Assembly (NCBI GenBank): GCA_002840165.1
Contig: PGZN01000001.1
Location: 1-64,000, forward strand
Length of the DNA stretch: 64,000 nt
Direction: 5' to 3'
From: Firmicutes bacterium HGW-Firmicutes-8
GTDB lineage: Bacteria; Bacillota; Thermincolia; Thermincolales; UBA2595
Under the pieces are notes generated by a model that worked only from the letters and a program-made list of their open reading frames with translations, searched no databases and was not told the origin of the DNA. Positions 42,616-53,012 of the stretch are shown here, one piece after another (the first letter of the stretch is position 1; every line of letters begins with the position of its first letter). The position numbers and the translations under genes are program-made.

Positions 42616-44676
42616 TCACTCACTGCTCTGCCTCACCGCCTGAACCAGGGTATCGGCTTTCAGGTCATCGATTTTATAGTACTCCGCCTCGAGGCCATGG
42701 GCTAATTCCCGGGCCAGCCCAAAAGTGAGGAAACCTTTCTTTTCAACATCGATGACTAGGGTCTTGATCCTTTCCTCTTCCCGGATGATTTCAGCAGCCC
42801 GCAGCGCCTCTTTTAAGGGTTTATCTGAACCGATACTTACATTCCCCTTCCCATCAGAGATGATTATCAGCAGGGGTGAAATATTGGGATCTTTCAGAAG
42901 TTGAGTTTTGGCTACTTCATAAGCTTTAGCCAGTCCGGCGGATAATGGTGTCTTCCCGCCGGTAGGCAGTTCCTCAAGGAGTTTATGGGCCATCTCTACA
43001 CTGTTGGTAGGTGGCAGAATCACTTCAGCAGTATTCCCTTTAAAAGCGACCATACCGATCCGGTCCCTTTTCTGGTAAGCATCAAGCAGTAAGGATAAAA
43101 TCGCGCCCTTGGTCTCGACCATGCGCTGCTGGGCCCCCATTGACCCACTGGCATCAACCACAAATAGCAGGAAGTTGCCGATGCGCTTTTCACGTACTTT
43201 TTCCCGGATGTCGCCGGTCTCAATGGCGATGGCTACCTGTTCGCGCCGCCGGTGTACCTGGTACGGGGCTGCCGCCCGCAATGTGGCGTCAAAGGCCAGG
43301 TCGTCATTTTTCCTCTGCATAGTACTGCGGACGTACCGCCCTGCCTTTGAGGCGGTCTTTGTATGTGATCGCCGGCCGGAGCCTTTCCGTAGAATCCGGT
43401 CCCGCTCGTGGGTTATCCTCTTGACCTGAAACGGCTGCCCGACGGCAAAAACAATTTCCTGCGGTGCCGCGGGCGGCGGAGTATTTTGTTCCTGCTCATT
43501 TTGCTCCTGCTCATCCCGGTCCTCTTCCTCCTGCTCCTCCATATCGGAATCCGCCTGTTCAGGAGGAGGCGGCGCCTGCTCGGGTTCAGGTTGTTCCTGA
43601 GGCTCTTCTTCCTGGTTTTCTTCTTCATTTTCCTGTTCCGGCGATTCCGGTTCTTCTTGTTCTTCCTCGGGAGGTTCGGGCTGTTCCGGCGGTGGCGGAG
43701 GCGCCTGCCGGACCCGGTGGAACAAGACCAGGTCTGCAGCCTCGTAAACGTCCTGTTCCATTGCCTCCTCCCGCCCGTGCCAAGCCGCAATGGTCCGGGC
43801 GGCTACTTCCATAATGATGTCGGCCCGGTGCCCGGCGACAAAAGCCTCCATACTTAGCTTGGCAATTAAGTCAAGCAGTCCCGGAGTTATGGTTACTTTG
43901 GGCAGGAGTTGACGGGCAGCGGTTATCCTATCTCTTACAGCCTGTTCTTCAGCAGCCCACTGGGTAATAAAGCCCATGGGATCGGCATCAAAGGCCTCCC
44001 GCCGCTTGGCGATTTCCACCCGCTCCCCGGGGTCCCTGACCCCCTCCACTTCCACACAGAGCCCGAAACGGTCTATCAACTGCGGACGCAAATCCCCCTC
44101 TTCAGGGTTCATGGTGCCCACGAGGATAAACTCTGCCGGATGGACGTAGGAAACGCTCTCCCTCTCCACCACATTTAACCCCATGGCAGCCGCATCCAAA
44201 AGTACATCCACAATATGGTCATCCAATAGGTTGACTTCATCCATATAAATAATCCCCCGGTTGGCCTGGGCCAGGATTCCCGGTTCGAACCGGCGCATCC
44301 CGTGTTTGATAGCGTGTTCGAAATCCAGGCTTCCCACTACCCGGTCTTCCGTAGCCGAAACCGGCAGATCGATAACCTGTACCTGCCGTGAGGTTGTCTC
44401 CAGCTTTTCCCCGGCTGCCAGCCGGGCCTGGCACCGGTCACAAAGCCGGGTAATATTTTTAGGATCACAGTTAAACGGGCAGCCCATCACTACTTCTATC
44501 TCCGGCAGCAGGGCCGCCAACGCCCGGACCGCGGTAGATTTGGCCGTCCCTTTTTCACCGCGTACCAGGATGCCTCCCAGCCGCGGGTTGATAGCATTTA
44601 AAACCAGTCCTTTTTTCATCTTTTCCTGTCCGGTAATAGCTGAGAAGGGGTAAACCACCCGCTGAAATTTACTCAT
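42616..44676 (-). CDS. ChlID-type fusion: AAA+ plus integrin-I (VWA) chelatase subunit (cluster A)
   Basis: About 686 residues from the ATG at 44676 (GGGAAGGAGAG upstream), overlapping the cobN stop by 8 bases. The N-terminal AAA+ half has GEKGTAKST and [13 protein letters not shown], with a Cys4 insertion [18 protein letters not shown] Pro/Glu/Gln-rich linker follows (about 335-420). The C-terminal VWA domain carries the MIDAS motif [15 protein letters not shown]. This is the bridging subunit between the ATPase ring and CobN. Confidence 0.94.
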   Translation of the reverse strand: MSKFQRVVYPFSAITGQEKMKKGLVLNAINPRLGGILVRGEKGTAKSTAVRALAALLPEIEVVMGCPFNCDPKNITRLCDRCQARLAAGEKLETTSRQVQVIDLPVSATEDRVVGSLDFEHAIKHGMRRFEPGILAQANRGIIYMDEVNLLDDHIVDVLLDAAAMGLNVVERESVSYVHPAEFILVGTMNPEEGDLRPQLIDRFGLCVEVEGVRDPGERVEIAKRREAFDADPMGFITQWAAEEQAVRDRITAARQLLPKVTITPGLLDLIAKLSMEAFVAGHRADIIMEVAARTIAAWHGREEAMEQDVYEAADLVLFHRVRQAPPPPPEQPEPPEEEQEEPESPEQENEEENQEEEPQEQPEPEQAPPPPEQADSDMEEQEEEDRDEQEQNEQEQNTPPPAAPQEIVFAVGQPFQVKRITHERDRILRKGSGRRSHTKTASKAGRYVRSTMQRKNDDLAFDATLRAAAPYQVHRRREQVAIAIETGDIREKVREKRIGNFLLFVVDASGSMGAQQRMVETKGAILSLLLDAYQKRDRIGMVAFKGNTAEVILPPTNSVEMAHKLLEELPTGGKTPLSAGLAKAYEVAKTQLLKDPNISPLLIIISDGKGNVSIGSDKPLKEALRAAEIIREEERIKTLVIDVEKKGFLTFGLARELAHGLEAEYYKIDDLKADTLVQAVRQSSE

Positions 44677-47600
44677 TGACACTCTCCTTCCCACGGAGCT
44701 TCTCACGAATTTCCTTCATTTTCGCACCCCAGTCCTCAACTTCATCCATGTTCATAATATCAATAGCGCCACCCTGGAACTCTCCTTCCACATCACCCAT
44801 CAGTTCCTCCATCCAGCCTTCGATTTCCAAATACGCTTCCTGCAGGCCTTCCAGCACTTCCGGGTCAGCATCCCACAATTGACGCTGGTTGGCTTCCAGC
44901 AATCGCCGGCCGATCTCCTCAAGCGCCCAGGGATTTTTTTCCGCAAACCATTTTCTCATTTCTTCATCCAGGATATATGTACGGGTAATGTCATCAAATA
45001 CCCAGTCATCGACCTGCCGGGTGGTCGCCTCCCAGCCGTAAACCCGCCCGATCCGTTTGGAGATGTCTGACGCCCCTTTATACCCGTGGCGTTTCATCCC
45101 CTCGATCCATTTCGGGTTAAGGAGTTTGGTCCGCACCACCCGGTTGATTTCCTCTGCCAAATCAGTTACTTTCGCGCGAGCCGGATCACGGGTGTCTCCG
45201 TAGTAGGTCTTGACCTCCCGCCCGGACACTGCCTTCGCTGCGGCGGTCAGCCCGCCGTAATAGGAATAGTAACAGCAGCAGCCAAAAAGGTCATACTCAT
45301 CAGTGGCTGTCTTGTTAAAGGTCAGGTCAACACTCTTCAACTGGTTGATAAACTGTTGGTGGGCTTCCTGGCCGTAATTCCCTTTTCCGTAAGCATACCC
45401 GCTCCAGTAAACATAAATGTCGGCCAGGTCCTGCTCCTCTTTCCACGCGCTGGCGTACACCGCCAAATTTACCCCGGACCCGTAAGTCCCGGGCCGCGAA
45501 CCGAAAATACGGGCGGTGGCCCGGCGCCAGGCCGCTTCATCAGTGGGCTTTTCCTGCCCCAACTGTTCCAGAGCATGCTTCCGGATAAAATTCATCTCTA
45601 AAGGTTCATCCTGGTCGGCTACGACCTGGATGGCCTCATCCAGGTATTCTATGATACTGGGAAAACAATCCCGCGTTACCCCGCCGATCCGCAGGGTCAC
45701 ATCAATCCTGGGCCGGTTGAGTTCTTCCAGGGGGATAATGCGAAATCCCTTTACCTGCCCACTGGACAGCCACTTCGGCTCCACTCCCAAAAGATAGAGG
45801 ATTTGCGAAACCTGCTCCCCATCCGTCCACATGACATCACTCCCGAAAAGCACCATCGCACAGTTTTCCGGGAACCGTCCGGTATCAGCGGTATGTTTTT
45901 CCACCAAGGCGTTGGCCAGACTCCGGCCCACCCGCCAGGCCGCTTTGGTCGGGATTTTGTGCGGATCAAGAGAGTAAAAGTTTCTCCCGGTGGGCAGTAT
46001 ATCCACTCTTCCCCTGGTAATCAGCCCGGAAGGACCGCTTTCAATATAACCCCCATCAAACCCGTGCAGCAGGCTGTCAATTTCCTTTGAAGCCTCAATT
46101 CTTTCGTTCAGGTCAAGCACTTTTTCCCGCAATTCAGCCAGTTTAACAACTGCTTCCAAATTAACCAACCTATCTCCCAGGATTTCTCCGGCTAGCTGGT
46201 CAAGCTCCGTGTCTGAGCCATTTCCATACGCCAAAAACCGGCGGATAAATTCTTTCGTATAACCCTGGGCCTCAACCAGCAGTTCACCATATGTTTTACC
46301 AAAGCCCTGGTACCATTCCCCCGGGTTTTCCATGACCAGGTCATAGTCCAATCCCATCAATTCACAAACCACCCGGCGCAGGGAAGTATCCTCCCCGAAA
46401 TCATGCCTGAGGATGCTGTTAATGAATTCCATACGCCTTTCTCCGGTGGGAATATCCCCGAAAATATGCAGGCCGTCCTGAACCTGGCTGTCCCGCAAGC
46501 GCGTAAGTACCTCATGGGCCCTTTTCACCACCTGGTCAAAATTCCGGTGTCCCTGGAGATTAACTTCCCTTTCCAGGTTCGCCTCTTTGATCTTATCCAT
46601 AATCAGGTGCTCCAGGGCATGGGCCCGCGCCGGGTCTCTTCCTTGTACCTCATTATACTCCCCTAAAAACTGTTCGAGTTCCCTTAACTGCTCATAGGTC
46701 CCGCTTTCAGTCATTACTGTCTGCATATGGTCAACCAAAGTCGCATAGCTGCGCCGCTTGGCAATTGTCCCCTCCGGTGGGTTATCCGCATTGTAGATAT
46801 ACAGGTGAGGGACCGTGCCGAGTCCAATTTCGGGGAAGCAGGAATCCGAAAGGCCTACCGATTTGCCCGGCAGGAATTCGAGATTGCCGTGGGTGCCAAC
46901 GTGGACGATAGCATCCGCGCCCCAAACTTCTTCCCAGTAGCGGTAGGTAGCCACATACTGGTGGGTCGGCGGGCACTGGGGGTCATGGAGGATCTTGCAA
47001 ACCTGGCCGTCACATCTCGCCCCGGCACAGCCCCGTTTGGGCTGGACGCCGACCACCACATTGCCGTACCGGACCCCGGTCACCACAATCTTGCCCTCAT
47101 AAACCATGGCAGCCGGGACCCCATTTATCTCTTCCCCGGGAGGATTGCCCCAGGTTTCAATCATGCTCTGCTTTACTGCAGGACTAAATGTTTCAAACCA
47201 CTCCAGGTATTGCTCCCTGGTTACATAACTTAAAACCCCGCCTTTTTTGATAATTTCATCTATAGGGGTCCAGCGGAAATCAGAGATCGCTTTTCTCTCC
47301 ATAATGGTATTGATCATTTCCTCGCCACTGGCTGGGAGGTTTTCAATGGTATAACCCTCCTGCTGCATCCGGTGCATGATTCTTACAACACTCTCCAGGG
47401 TATCCAGATTCGTTCCTGCGCCTACGTTTGCTTCAACCCCGGCACAGGGATTGTTATTTAAAATAAAAACGACTTTCCGCTCAGACCTTTGCTTGCGCCT
47501 CAGTTTTATCCATTTTTGAACCCTCCGGGCAAGATACTGTACCCGTTGGAGAATCGGCCGGTACTTTTCTATGGTAACTCCGGTGGTTTCATCACCGGAC

Positions 47601-48574
47601 CTGGTAGTACATCCTACCACAATCGGTTCAATGACCCCGTTGAACTCCGGCATCGCCACCGACATAACCAGGCTGGGCCCGGCCAGTCCATAGGTATCAG
47701 CCCTCCATTCTTTTTCCGTTTTCGAATAAACAAGCAGAGCATTGAAAACCGGGATATCCAGCTCTTTCAGCAGTTCATTACCCGCTCCCGGCCTTCCTTG
47801 CTCCGACCCCTCCGGTATGGTTACCAGGAAGAAAGACTGCAGATTGACCAAGGCATCGATTACCGGTTTACCGTCCCGGAAAAAGAAATTCCGGAAAACC
47901 GCGTCATTGCCCATGGCCCCCAGTTCGTTCTCCCGCCAGCCGTGGGAAAATACAGGAATCCCGTTGATTCCCCGCCGGGCAAATTCCTGGATCAGAGCAT
48001 CAACCACTTCATTATTCCCATTAACCCACTGGGAACGGTAGAACAAAATGCCTACAGAAGGCCAATCCGGCCGGTAGTTTTGGTGCCAGTGATAAAATTC
48101 TTCAATTGTGGAAAAATACGATTCAGCTCCCGGATAGTAGATACCCTGCCAGGGCACTTCTTCCGGAGGACCTGCTTCCACCTCTAGGCCGTGGACTTCC
48201 CGGGCGATGTATTTCAAGGCATTTTTAGAATTTTCCGTACCCCCGATGGTCAGGTACCGGTGGACAGTCGCCGCAATCTCCGGATGAACCGTCGAATAAG
48301 TCCATACCGATGGGTCATAGCCAAACGCGACGGTAGGCACCACTTTTCTGATCTCTTCAATATGGGGCACAAGCTCATCCCATACCTCATTCGTCGAAGG
48401 AAAGAGGAGCAGGACATCGGCCTCCTGGCGTAAATAGGCTAAAAAGGCCTCTCTTGCCGTGATATCTTCCAGGTCCCGCATGGAACGCAGGTTTAACTCC
48501 AGCCATTCCAGCTCCCTCCCGGCCTGAGCCATGGGCGGAATGTAACTCCCCCACATAATAGAACCAATTTTCAT
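44669..48574 (-). CDS. cobN: CobN-like large chelatase subunit (cluster A)
   Basis: 1301 residues without signal peptide. Conserved blocks include [57 protein letters not shown] and [14 protein letters not shown]. CobN/ChlH proteins bind the tetrapyrrole and insert the metal, driven by ChlI and ChlD. Here it is followed by its own ChlID and ChlI genes and preceded by ECF transporter genes. CobN proper belongs to aerobic cobalamin synthesis, not expected in this organism, so the metal and ring are open. Ribosome site AAAGGAGC. Confidence 0.94.
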   Translation of the reverse strand: MKIGSIMWGSYIPPMAQAGRELEWLELNLRSMRDLEDITAREAFLAYLRQEADVLLLFPSTNEVWDELVPHIEEIRKVVPTVAFGYDPSVWTYSTVHPEIAATVHRYLTIGGTENSKNALKYIAREVHGLEVEAGPPEEVPWQGIYYPGAESYFSTIEEFYHWHQNYRPDWPSVGILFYRSQWVNGNNEVVDALIQEFARRGINGIPVFSHGWRENELGAMGNDAVFRNFFFRDGKPVIDALVNLQSFFLVTIPEGSEQGRPGAGNELLKELDIPVFNALLVYSKTEKEWRADTYGLAGPSLVMSVAMPEFNGVIEPIVVGCTTRSGDETTGVTIEKYRPILQRVQYLARRVQKWIKLRRKQRSERKVVFILNNNPCAGVEANVGAGTNLDTLESVVRIMHRMQQEGYTIENLPASGEEMINTIMERKAISDFRWTPIDEIIKKGGVLSYVTREQYLEWFETFSPAVKQSMIETWGNPPGEEINGVPAAMVYEGKIVVTGVRYGNVVVGVQPKRGCAGARCDGQVCKILHDPQCPPTHQYVATYRYWEEVWGADAIVHVGTHGNLEFLPGKSVGLSDSCFPEIGLGTVPHLYIYNADNPPEGTIAKRRSYATLVDHMQTVMTESGTYEQLRELEQFLGEYNEVQGRDPARAHALEHLIMDKIKEANLEREVNLQGHRNFDQVVKRAHEVLTRLRDSQVQDGLHIFGDIPTGERRMEFINSILRHDFGEDTSLRRVVCELMGLDYDLVMENPGEWYQGFGKTYGELLVEAQGYTKEFIRRFLAYGNGSDTELDQLAGEILGDRLVNLEAVVKLAELREKVLDLNERIEASKEIDSLLHGFDGGYIESGPSGLITRGRVDILPTGRNFYSLDPHKIPTKAAWRVGRSLANALVEKHTADTGRFPENCAMVLFGSDVMWTDGEQVSQILYLLGVEPKWLSSGQVKGFRIIPLEELNRPRIDVTLRIGGVTRDCFPSIIEYLDEAIQVVADQDEPLEMNFIRKHALEQLGQEKPTDEAAWRRATARIFGSRPGTYGSGVNLAVYASAWKEEQDLADIYVYWSGYAYGKGNYGQEAHQQFINQLKSVDLTFNKTATDEYDLFGCCCYYSYYGGLTAAAKAVSGREVKTYYGDTRDPARAKVTDLAEEINRVVRTKLLNPKWIEGMKRHGYKGASDISKRIGRVYGWEATTRQVDDWVFDDITRTYILDEEMRKWFAEKNPWALEEIGRRLLEANQRQLWDADPEVLEGLQEAYLEIEGWMEELMGDVEGEFQGGAIDIMNMDEVEDWGAKMKEIREKLRGKESVNE

Positions 48575-48591
48575 TGAATAAGCTCCTTTCT

Positions 48592-50280
48592 TTAACCTAC
48601 TAACAATTCTTTCAGTTCGTCAACGGTAAAAGCAGGGGTTAGGCCTAGGCCCTGACTGATCAACAGCGATTGCGGGGGCTTTAAAGCGGCCCGGGTCAGA
48701 ATTTCCGGGCTGCTGAAGATGGCCCGCGGGTCGCCGTCAGCAATAATGTGGCCTCCATTCATGACAACCACCCTGGTAGCATACTTAATCACGGTTTCCA
48801 CGTCATGGGTACAAAATACCAGCGTACCCCGGGCATGAAATTTACTTAAAAAGTCCATCATGGCATCAATATGCATTTTATCCTGACCTGTAGTCGGTTC
48901 GTCTAAAAGAATTAACCGCGGCTGCATGGCTAAAACAGAAGCCACCGCCGTCCTCAGCCGCTGTCCCTTACTCAAGGCCATAGGGGAATCTTCGGCTAAA
49001 TCCGTAATGGTCATGGCTGACAAGGCTTTCGTTCTCCGCAGTTCGATTTCTTGTGAAGAGAGCTTCAGGTTCCGGGGACCAAATTCAACCTCATCCCTTA
49101 CCGTATCGCAAAAAAGCATCAGGTCGGGATTTTGAAAAACAATCCCCACTTGACCTGCTAAAAAACAAGGGTCCTTTGTACGAATATTCTCCCCTAAAAC
49201 CTCCACGGCGCCTGAACCTGGTTTCAGGATTGCCGCCAAATGCAGCAGCAGGGTTGACTTCCCGGAACCGTTGTTGCCCATCAGGGCCACCCGCTCCCCT
49301 TCCTGGACCTTCAGATCTACGCCTTTTAGAGCTTCTCCCCTGGAGGGATCATATGTATAGCGAAGTTCCTTTATTTTAACAACCACTTCCCCCACCCTTT
49401 TTCTCTCTCCCTTAGCTGGCGGCGTCCTTACCGGCTGATCCGGTTTGTTAGAGGTAAATACATTTTTCAGTTTTTTGACAGCCTCAACAGCAACCAGAGG
49501 AGGCTCCGGTATTTTAAGATCAGCAAATAACTGCACTACTTCAGGGACCCGCAAACCATAGCGGTGAAAAATAGCTACATCCCGTAATGCCTGGCGGATT
49601 GGCTGATCCATGACCACCTGGCCCTCGTTCATAATAATAATGCGGTCCGCTAAATGGGCTACTTCATGAATCCGATGCTCCACCAAGATAATAGTAGTAC
49701 CAAGAGAAGTATTGAGTTCCTTGATTACGTTAAGGACCTCATCTGCTCCTACCGGATCTAATTGACTGATGGGTTCATCAAGGGCCAATACCTTTGGCTG
49801 CATGGCCATCATCGAAGCTATGGCCACCCGTTGTTTCTGCCCTCCGGATAACTCATTGGTCCCGGCCTGGTAGAGGTCGACCATTTTCACCCGCTGAAGA
49901 GCTTCCTGAATGCGCCGGCCAATTTCTTCCCGGGGGAGCCCAAGGTTTTCCGGGCCAAAAGCGACTTCATCTTCTACGACCGTAGCAAATAACTGGTCAT
50001 CCGGATTTTGAAACACCAGGCCGACCTGCTGGGTTAATTTCCGCATATCAGTTTTCAAAGTATCAATACCGTTGATAATTACCTGACCGGTTAATTTCCC
50101 TCCCGATTGATGCGGAATCAGGCCGTTGAATAGTTTTAACAGAGTACTCTTACCACAGCCCGTCGGTCCGGTCAGGAGAATAAATTCACCCGGCCTGACA
50201 GTCAGATTAATGTCCTGCAAAGTAGGTCTCTCCCTACCCGGATAAGCAAAAAACACATTCTTTAAAGTTATACCTTCCAA
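48592..50280 (-). CDS. Double-ATPase ECF transporter subunit (EcfA-EcfA' fusion)
   Basis: About 562 residues from a TTG at 50280 (LEGITLKNVFFAYPG); the frame is open to 50364 but then overlaps the EcfT gene. The two ABC modules are: first GPTGCGKST, FQNPDDQLFATVV, LSGGQKQRVA, LALDEPISQLD; second GNNGSGKST, FQNPDLMLFCDTV, LSKGQRLRTA, LILLDEPTTGQD. Such fusions serve ECF importers together with EcfT (50306) and an S component (51227). It precedes cobN by 17 bases. Confidence 0.93.
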   Translation of the reverse strand: MEGITLKNVFFAYPGRERPTLQDINLTVRPGEFILLTGPTGCGKSTLLKLFNGLIPHQSGGKLTGQVIINGIDTLKTDMRKLTQQVGLVFQNPDDQLFATVVEDEVAFGPENLGLPREEIGRRIQEALQRVKMVDLYQAGTNELSGGQKQRVAIASMMAMQPKVLALDEPISQLDPVGADEVLNVIKELNTSLGTTIILVEHRIHEVAHLADRIIIMNEGQVVMDQPIRQALRDVAIFHRYGLRVPEVVQLFADLKIPEPPLVAVEAVKKLKNVFTSNKPDQPVRTPPAKGERKRVGEVVVKIKELRYTYDPSRGEALKGVDLKVQEGERVALMGNNGSGKSTLLLHLAAILKPGSGAVEVLGENIRTKDPCFLAGQVGIVFQNPDLMLFCDTVRDEVEFGPRNLKLSSQEIELRRTKALSAMTITDLAEDSPMALSKGQRLRTAVASVLAMQPRLILLDEPTTGQDKMHIDAMMDFLSKFHARGTLVFCTHDVETVIKYATRVVVMNGGHIIADGDPRAIFSSPEILTRAALKPPQSLLISQGLGLTPAFTVDELKELLVG

Positions 50281-50305
50281 ATAACAATCACCCGCTTTGC
50301 TCTTT

Positions 50306-51205
50306 TTATAACCAGTTTTTAGCCAGACCGTAGAGTTCCCGCAGGAAAGGCGTATAATAGACACCGTTGAAGTACAGCAGGTAAACCACTTTCACAGCTA
50401 CTATCCCAACCAGGAATACAGTCCCTCCCCAAAGGACTCCCCTGTCCATGTATGAATATTCCAGGCCCCGCCAGTAAGTTCGTTCCTCCGGATTTACCCT
50501 GAAGCCCCTGCTTTCCGCAGAGACCGCCAGGGTACCGGCCCGCCGGAGACAGTTGGCCAAGATAGGTTTAAGGGTATATAAACTGGTCCTGATTAACTTT
50601 ATCCAATTGCTGGATTTTAACGGCCGGTAGCCGCGCAGCCTCTGGACCGTCAATACTGTCCGCACCTCGTTCATCACCAAGGGTAAAAACCTTACAGCAG
50701 TTACCGTCATAAAAGACACCTCATAAGGGACTTTGAAATGAATCAGGCCCAATAAGAGGTCCCTGGGCTGGGTTGTCCAACTGAGCAGGAGTCCAAGGGT
50801 CAGCATCGAGGCAAAACGCAGCGCCTGAACTGCCCCGTAAGTAAATCCTTGTTTATAAACAAACAGTCCCCCGGTAAGTTCCCCTATCACCGGCCATTTC
50901 GGGTGGATAATTACAAATAAGACCGTACGCGGCAGTTTTGAATAAAACAGGGCCTGGCTGAACATCGTCCCCCACACGGCCAGCAGGACAAGAACCGCCA
51001 GAATCTTCAGATTCTTTGCCGGGAGCCGGGCCGATAAGGCTGCCGCGCTGACAAAAACGAAGAGCAGCAGTAAAGACTTCGGGTTGTCGAGAAAAATTAC
51101 CAGGACAGAAGTGGCAAGCAGCAGAAATATTTTCACCCTGGCATCGAGTTGGTGGATGAAGGTCGCATTTACAGTCGGCCGGATCATCCTCTGGGCTATA
51201 GACAA
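50306..51205 (-). CDS. ECF transporter transmembrane coupling protein EcfT (CbiQ family)
   Basis: 299 residues: N-terminal VNATFIHQLDARVKIFLLL, several membrane segments, and the C-terminal coupling motifs VQRLRGYRPLKS and VSAESRGFRVN. A further C-terminal membrane segment (about 255-280) is unusual for the family. It couples the double ATPase to the S-like protein encoded just upstream. No CbiM-type gene is present in this cluster, so the substrate is probably not a free metal ion (inference). Confidence 0.9.
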   Translation of the reverse strand: MSIAQRMIRPTVNATFIHQLDARVKIFLLLATSVLVIFLDNPKSLLLLFVFVSAAALSARLPAKNLKILAVLVLLAVWGTMFSQALFYSKLPRTVLFVIIHPKWPVIGELTGGLFVYKQGFTYGAVQALRFASMLTLGLLLSWTTQPRDLLLGLIHFKVPYEVSFMTVTAVRFLPLVMNEVRTVLTVQRLRGYRPLKSSNWIKLIRTSLYTLKPILANCLRRAGTLAVSAESRGFRVNPEERTYWRGLEYSYMDRGVLWGGTVFLVGIVAVKVVYLLYFNGVYYTPFLRELYGLAKNWL

Positions 51206-51226
51206 TTTAAACTCCTCCTTTCCAGC

Positions 51227-52909
51227 TTAATCAATGGCAACCTTTTTCAACTGACGTCCCAGCAGCACTCCGAATACTGTGCCGATAGCAGTGTAAAGAA
51301 AACCGTCAATTAAAACATAGGTCAGGATATACCAATCAGCGTAATAGAGCCGGTATAAGAAAATAGTAATCTGGAAATTCACAAAGGCTGACGCCGCATC
51401 AGCCAAACCGCACCCCAGAGAGATAACCAAGGCCGCCGGCCAGATATCCGCCCGGCCTGCCTGGCTCAATTTGCGCGAGACCCAACTGGATCTGGTAATA
51501 CCAAAGATAAACAGCATAACTTCCAGCAGGATACCCGATGTACTGTAAAACATAATGGTAACCGGGCTAAAATGCCCCAGGATAACCCCGCTCAACAGCA
51601 TCCGCATCACAGTCGCCAGCAGGACCGTCCCCGGCTGGGGAATCAGGAGTACTAAAGAAACCAGAAGCATATACAGGATTATTTCATTAAAAAGGCCGGT
51701 GATCAAAAAACTGAAAGGGCCGAAAATGGCGTGACTGAGATCCCACAAAATAGTCCCGGGGATATTTACCGTAACGAAGGTCGCTGTCCCGAACAAAGCA
51801 ATCACAATCAGCCACCTGGTTTTAAAACGGTCAAAAAATGCCTGCTTGCGAAAATTAATGATCCCAAATGTCCCGGCAATTAAAACAAAAGCGGAAACCG
51901 TAATAACAGCCGGCAAAAAGTCACGTGCCACAACCTGGACCGGTAAATCTTTGACCTGTAAAACGGCATCACTGCCCAACAATTTCACAGTAGTCCGCAA
52001 AGTAAATTTCCCCGTCGGGATAGTCCCCTCTTCACCGTAAATAGGCAGTGGAATAAGTGTTTCCGACTTCCCGGGCACCTTCACCATGGCATAAATCCTG
52101 TCTTGTTCGTCTTTGCTCAGATTCTCGGCATTGGGTGGGCGAAACCCGGCAACCGGTTTTTTCGTCTCGGGATTTAATAACTGGGCAGTGATCAGCAGAG
52201 AAGCCGCTTCCGCATTTTTATTGGCAACCTTTACCGCCATATGGGCAATAGGGTGTTCCGCCGCAGTACTTTCCGTCCCCGCCCCTGTTATGACCCGCTT
52301 ATAGTAATTACTTGAGGAACTGCTCTTGAGCGCTAAGGTATTGCGCTGGTAGCGGGGGTCAACCTTCCCGTATTCATCAGTAGGGAGTAAAATCTCCGAA
52401 ATTTTCACAAAATCCGCCGCTTCCCGGCGCGTAGCCAGTTTAACCGGTAATTCCAGTTTTTGTTCTTTTCCGTTGCTTTTAACTTTTGCCGCTACCCGGT
52501 ACTCCCCGGCCGGAATGTCCGAACTGATTCGGACAGGGATTAAATCAAACCAGTTTTCATACTTCACCGCCAGAGTACAGGCGGTAGTCAGTATGTAGCT
52601 ATCCCCCGTTTGGGTCATTTTCCATGATGATGATAAGTCAACAGGCTTGAACTCCTTAGGCAAACTTATTTCCATGTCGACATTTTGTTCTTCATCAGTC
52701 TGATTTTCTACCATAATATAAGCGGAAATCTCACTGCCGGCAATAGCCAGCCCCTGCTTACCGCCCTTACTGAAAGGAATCTGTATTTTGACCGCAACCG
52801 GATCCCCGGCCTGAGCCGGGGATTCGGCCGGTATGATCAGCCCTGCCAGGATAAAACTTATGAAAAACAAAAACGTCAACAACCCGGTCCATACTCTTTT
52901 TGTTTTCAC
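51227..52909 (-). CDS. Membrane protein with external Ig-like part and ECF-S-like C-terminal domain
   Basis: 560 residues. A signal or anchor segment (about 7-27) is followed by an external region of about 300 residues of beta-sandwich type (QNVDMEISLPKEF, AGEYRVAAKVKSNGKEQKLE). The C-terminal part (about 330-560) has six membrane segments, with NEIILYMLLVSLVLLIPQPG and GCGLADAASAFVNF resembling S components of the YkoE kind. It is directly upstream of EcfT and the double ATPase, where the S component is expected. An S protein with a large external domain is not a form I know. Confidence 0.75.
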   Translation of the reverse strand: MKTKRVWTGLLTFLFFISFILAGLIIPAESPAQAGDPVAVKIQIPFSKGGKQGLAIAGSEISAYIMVENQTDEEQNVDMEISLPKEFKPVDLSSSWKMTQTGDSYILTTACTLAVKYENWFDLIPVRISSDIPAGEYRVAAKVKSNGKEQKLELPVKLATRREAADFVKISEILLPTDEYGKVDPRYQRNTLALKSSSSSNYYKRVITGAGTESTAAEHPIAHMAVKVANKNAEAASLLITAQLLNPETKKPVAGFRPPNAENLSKDEQDRIYAMVKVPGKSETLIPLPIYGEEGTIPTGKFTLRTTVKLLGSDAVLQVKDLPVQVVARDFLPAVITVSAFVLIAGTFGIINFRKQAFFDRFKTRWLIVIALFGTATFVTVNIPGTILWDLSHAIFGPFSFLITGLFNEIILYMLLVSLVLLIPQPGTVLLATVMRMLLSGVILGHFSPVTIMFYSTSGILLEVMLFIFGITRSSWVSRKLSQAGRADIWPAALVISLGCGLADAASAFVNFQITIFLYRLYYADWYILTYVLIDGFLYTAIGTVFGVLLGRQLKKVAID

Positions 52910-53012
52910 CTCGACCCCCCTGTCTCAAACAAACAATTATATACTGCACCCCCTTCCGCAGTCCCTCCTGTTTCGGAACTGCGGGAGGAGGTTAGGCAAA
53001 TAAATGGAAATG

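Noticed and set aside
43408-43857. Long plus-strand frames opposite the ChlID linker
   Set aside because: They are low-complexity mirror images of the Pro/Glu/Gln-rich linker, without ribosome sites or recognisable domains.
44669-48574. CobN as the cobaltochelatase of aerobic cobalamin synthesis
   Set aside because: The window shows anaerobic-type genes (cbi names, FmdE, yedE set) and no CobS/CobT. The link to ECF and ABC-2 transporters argues for another role.
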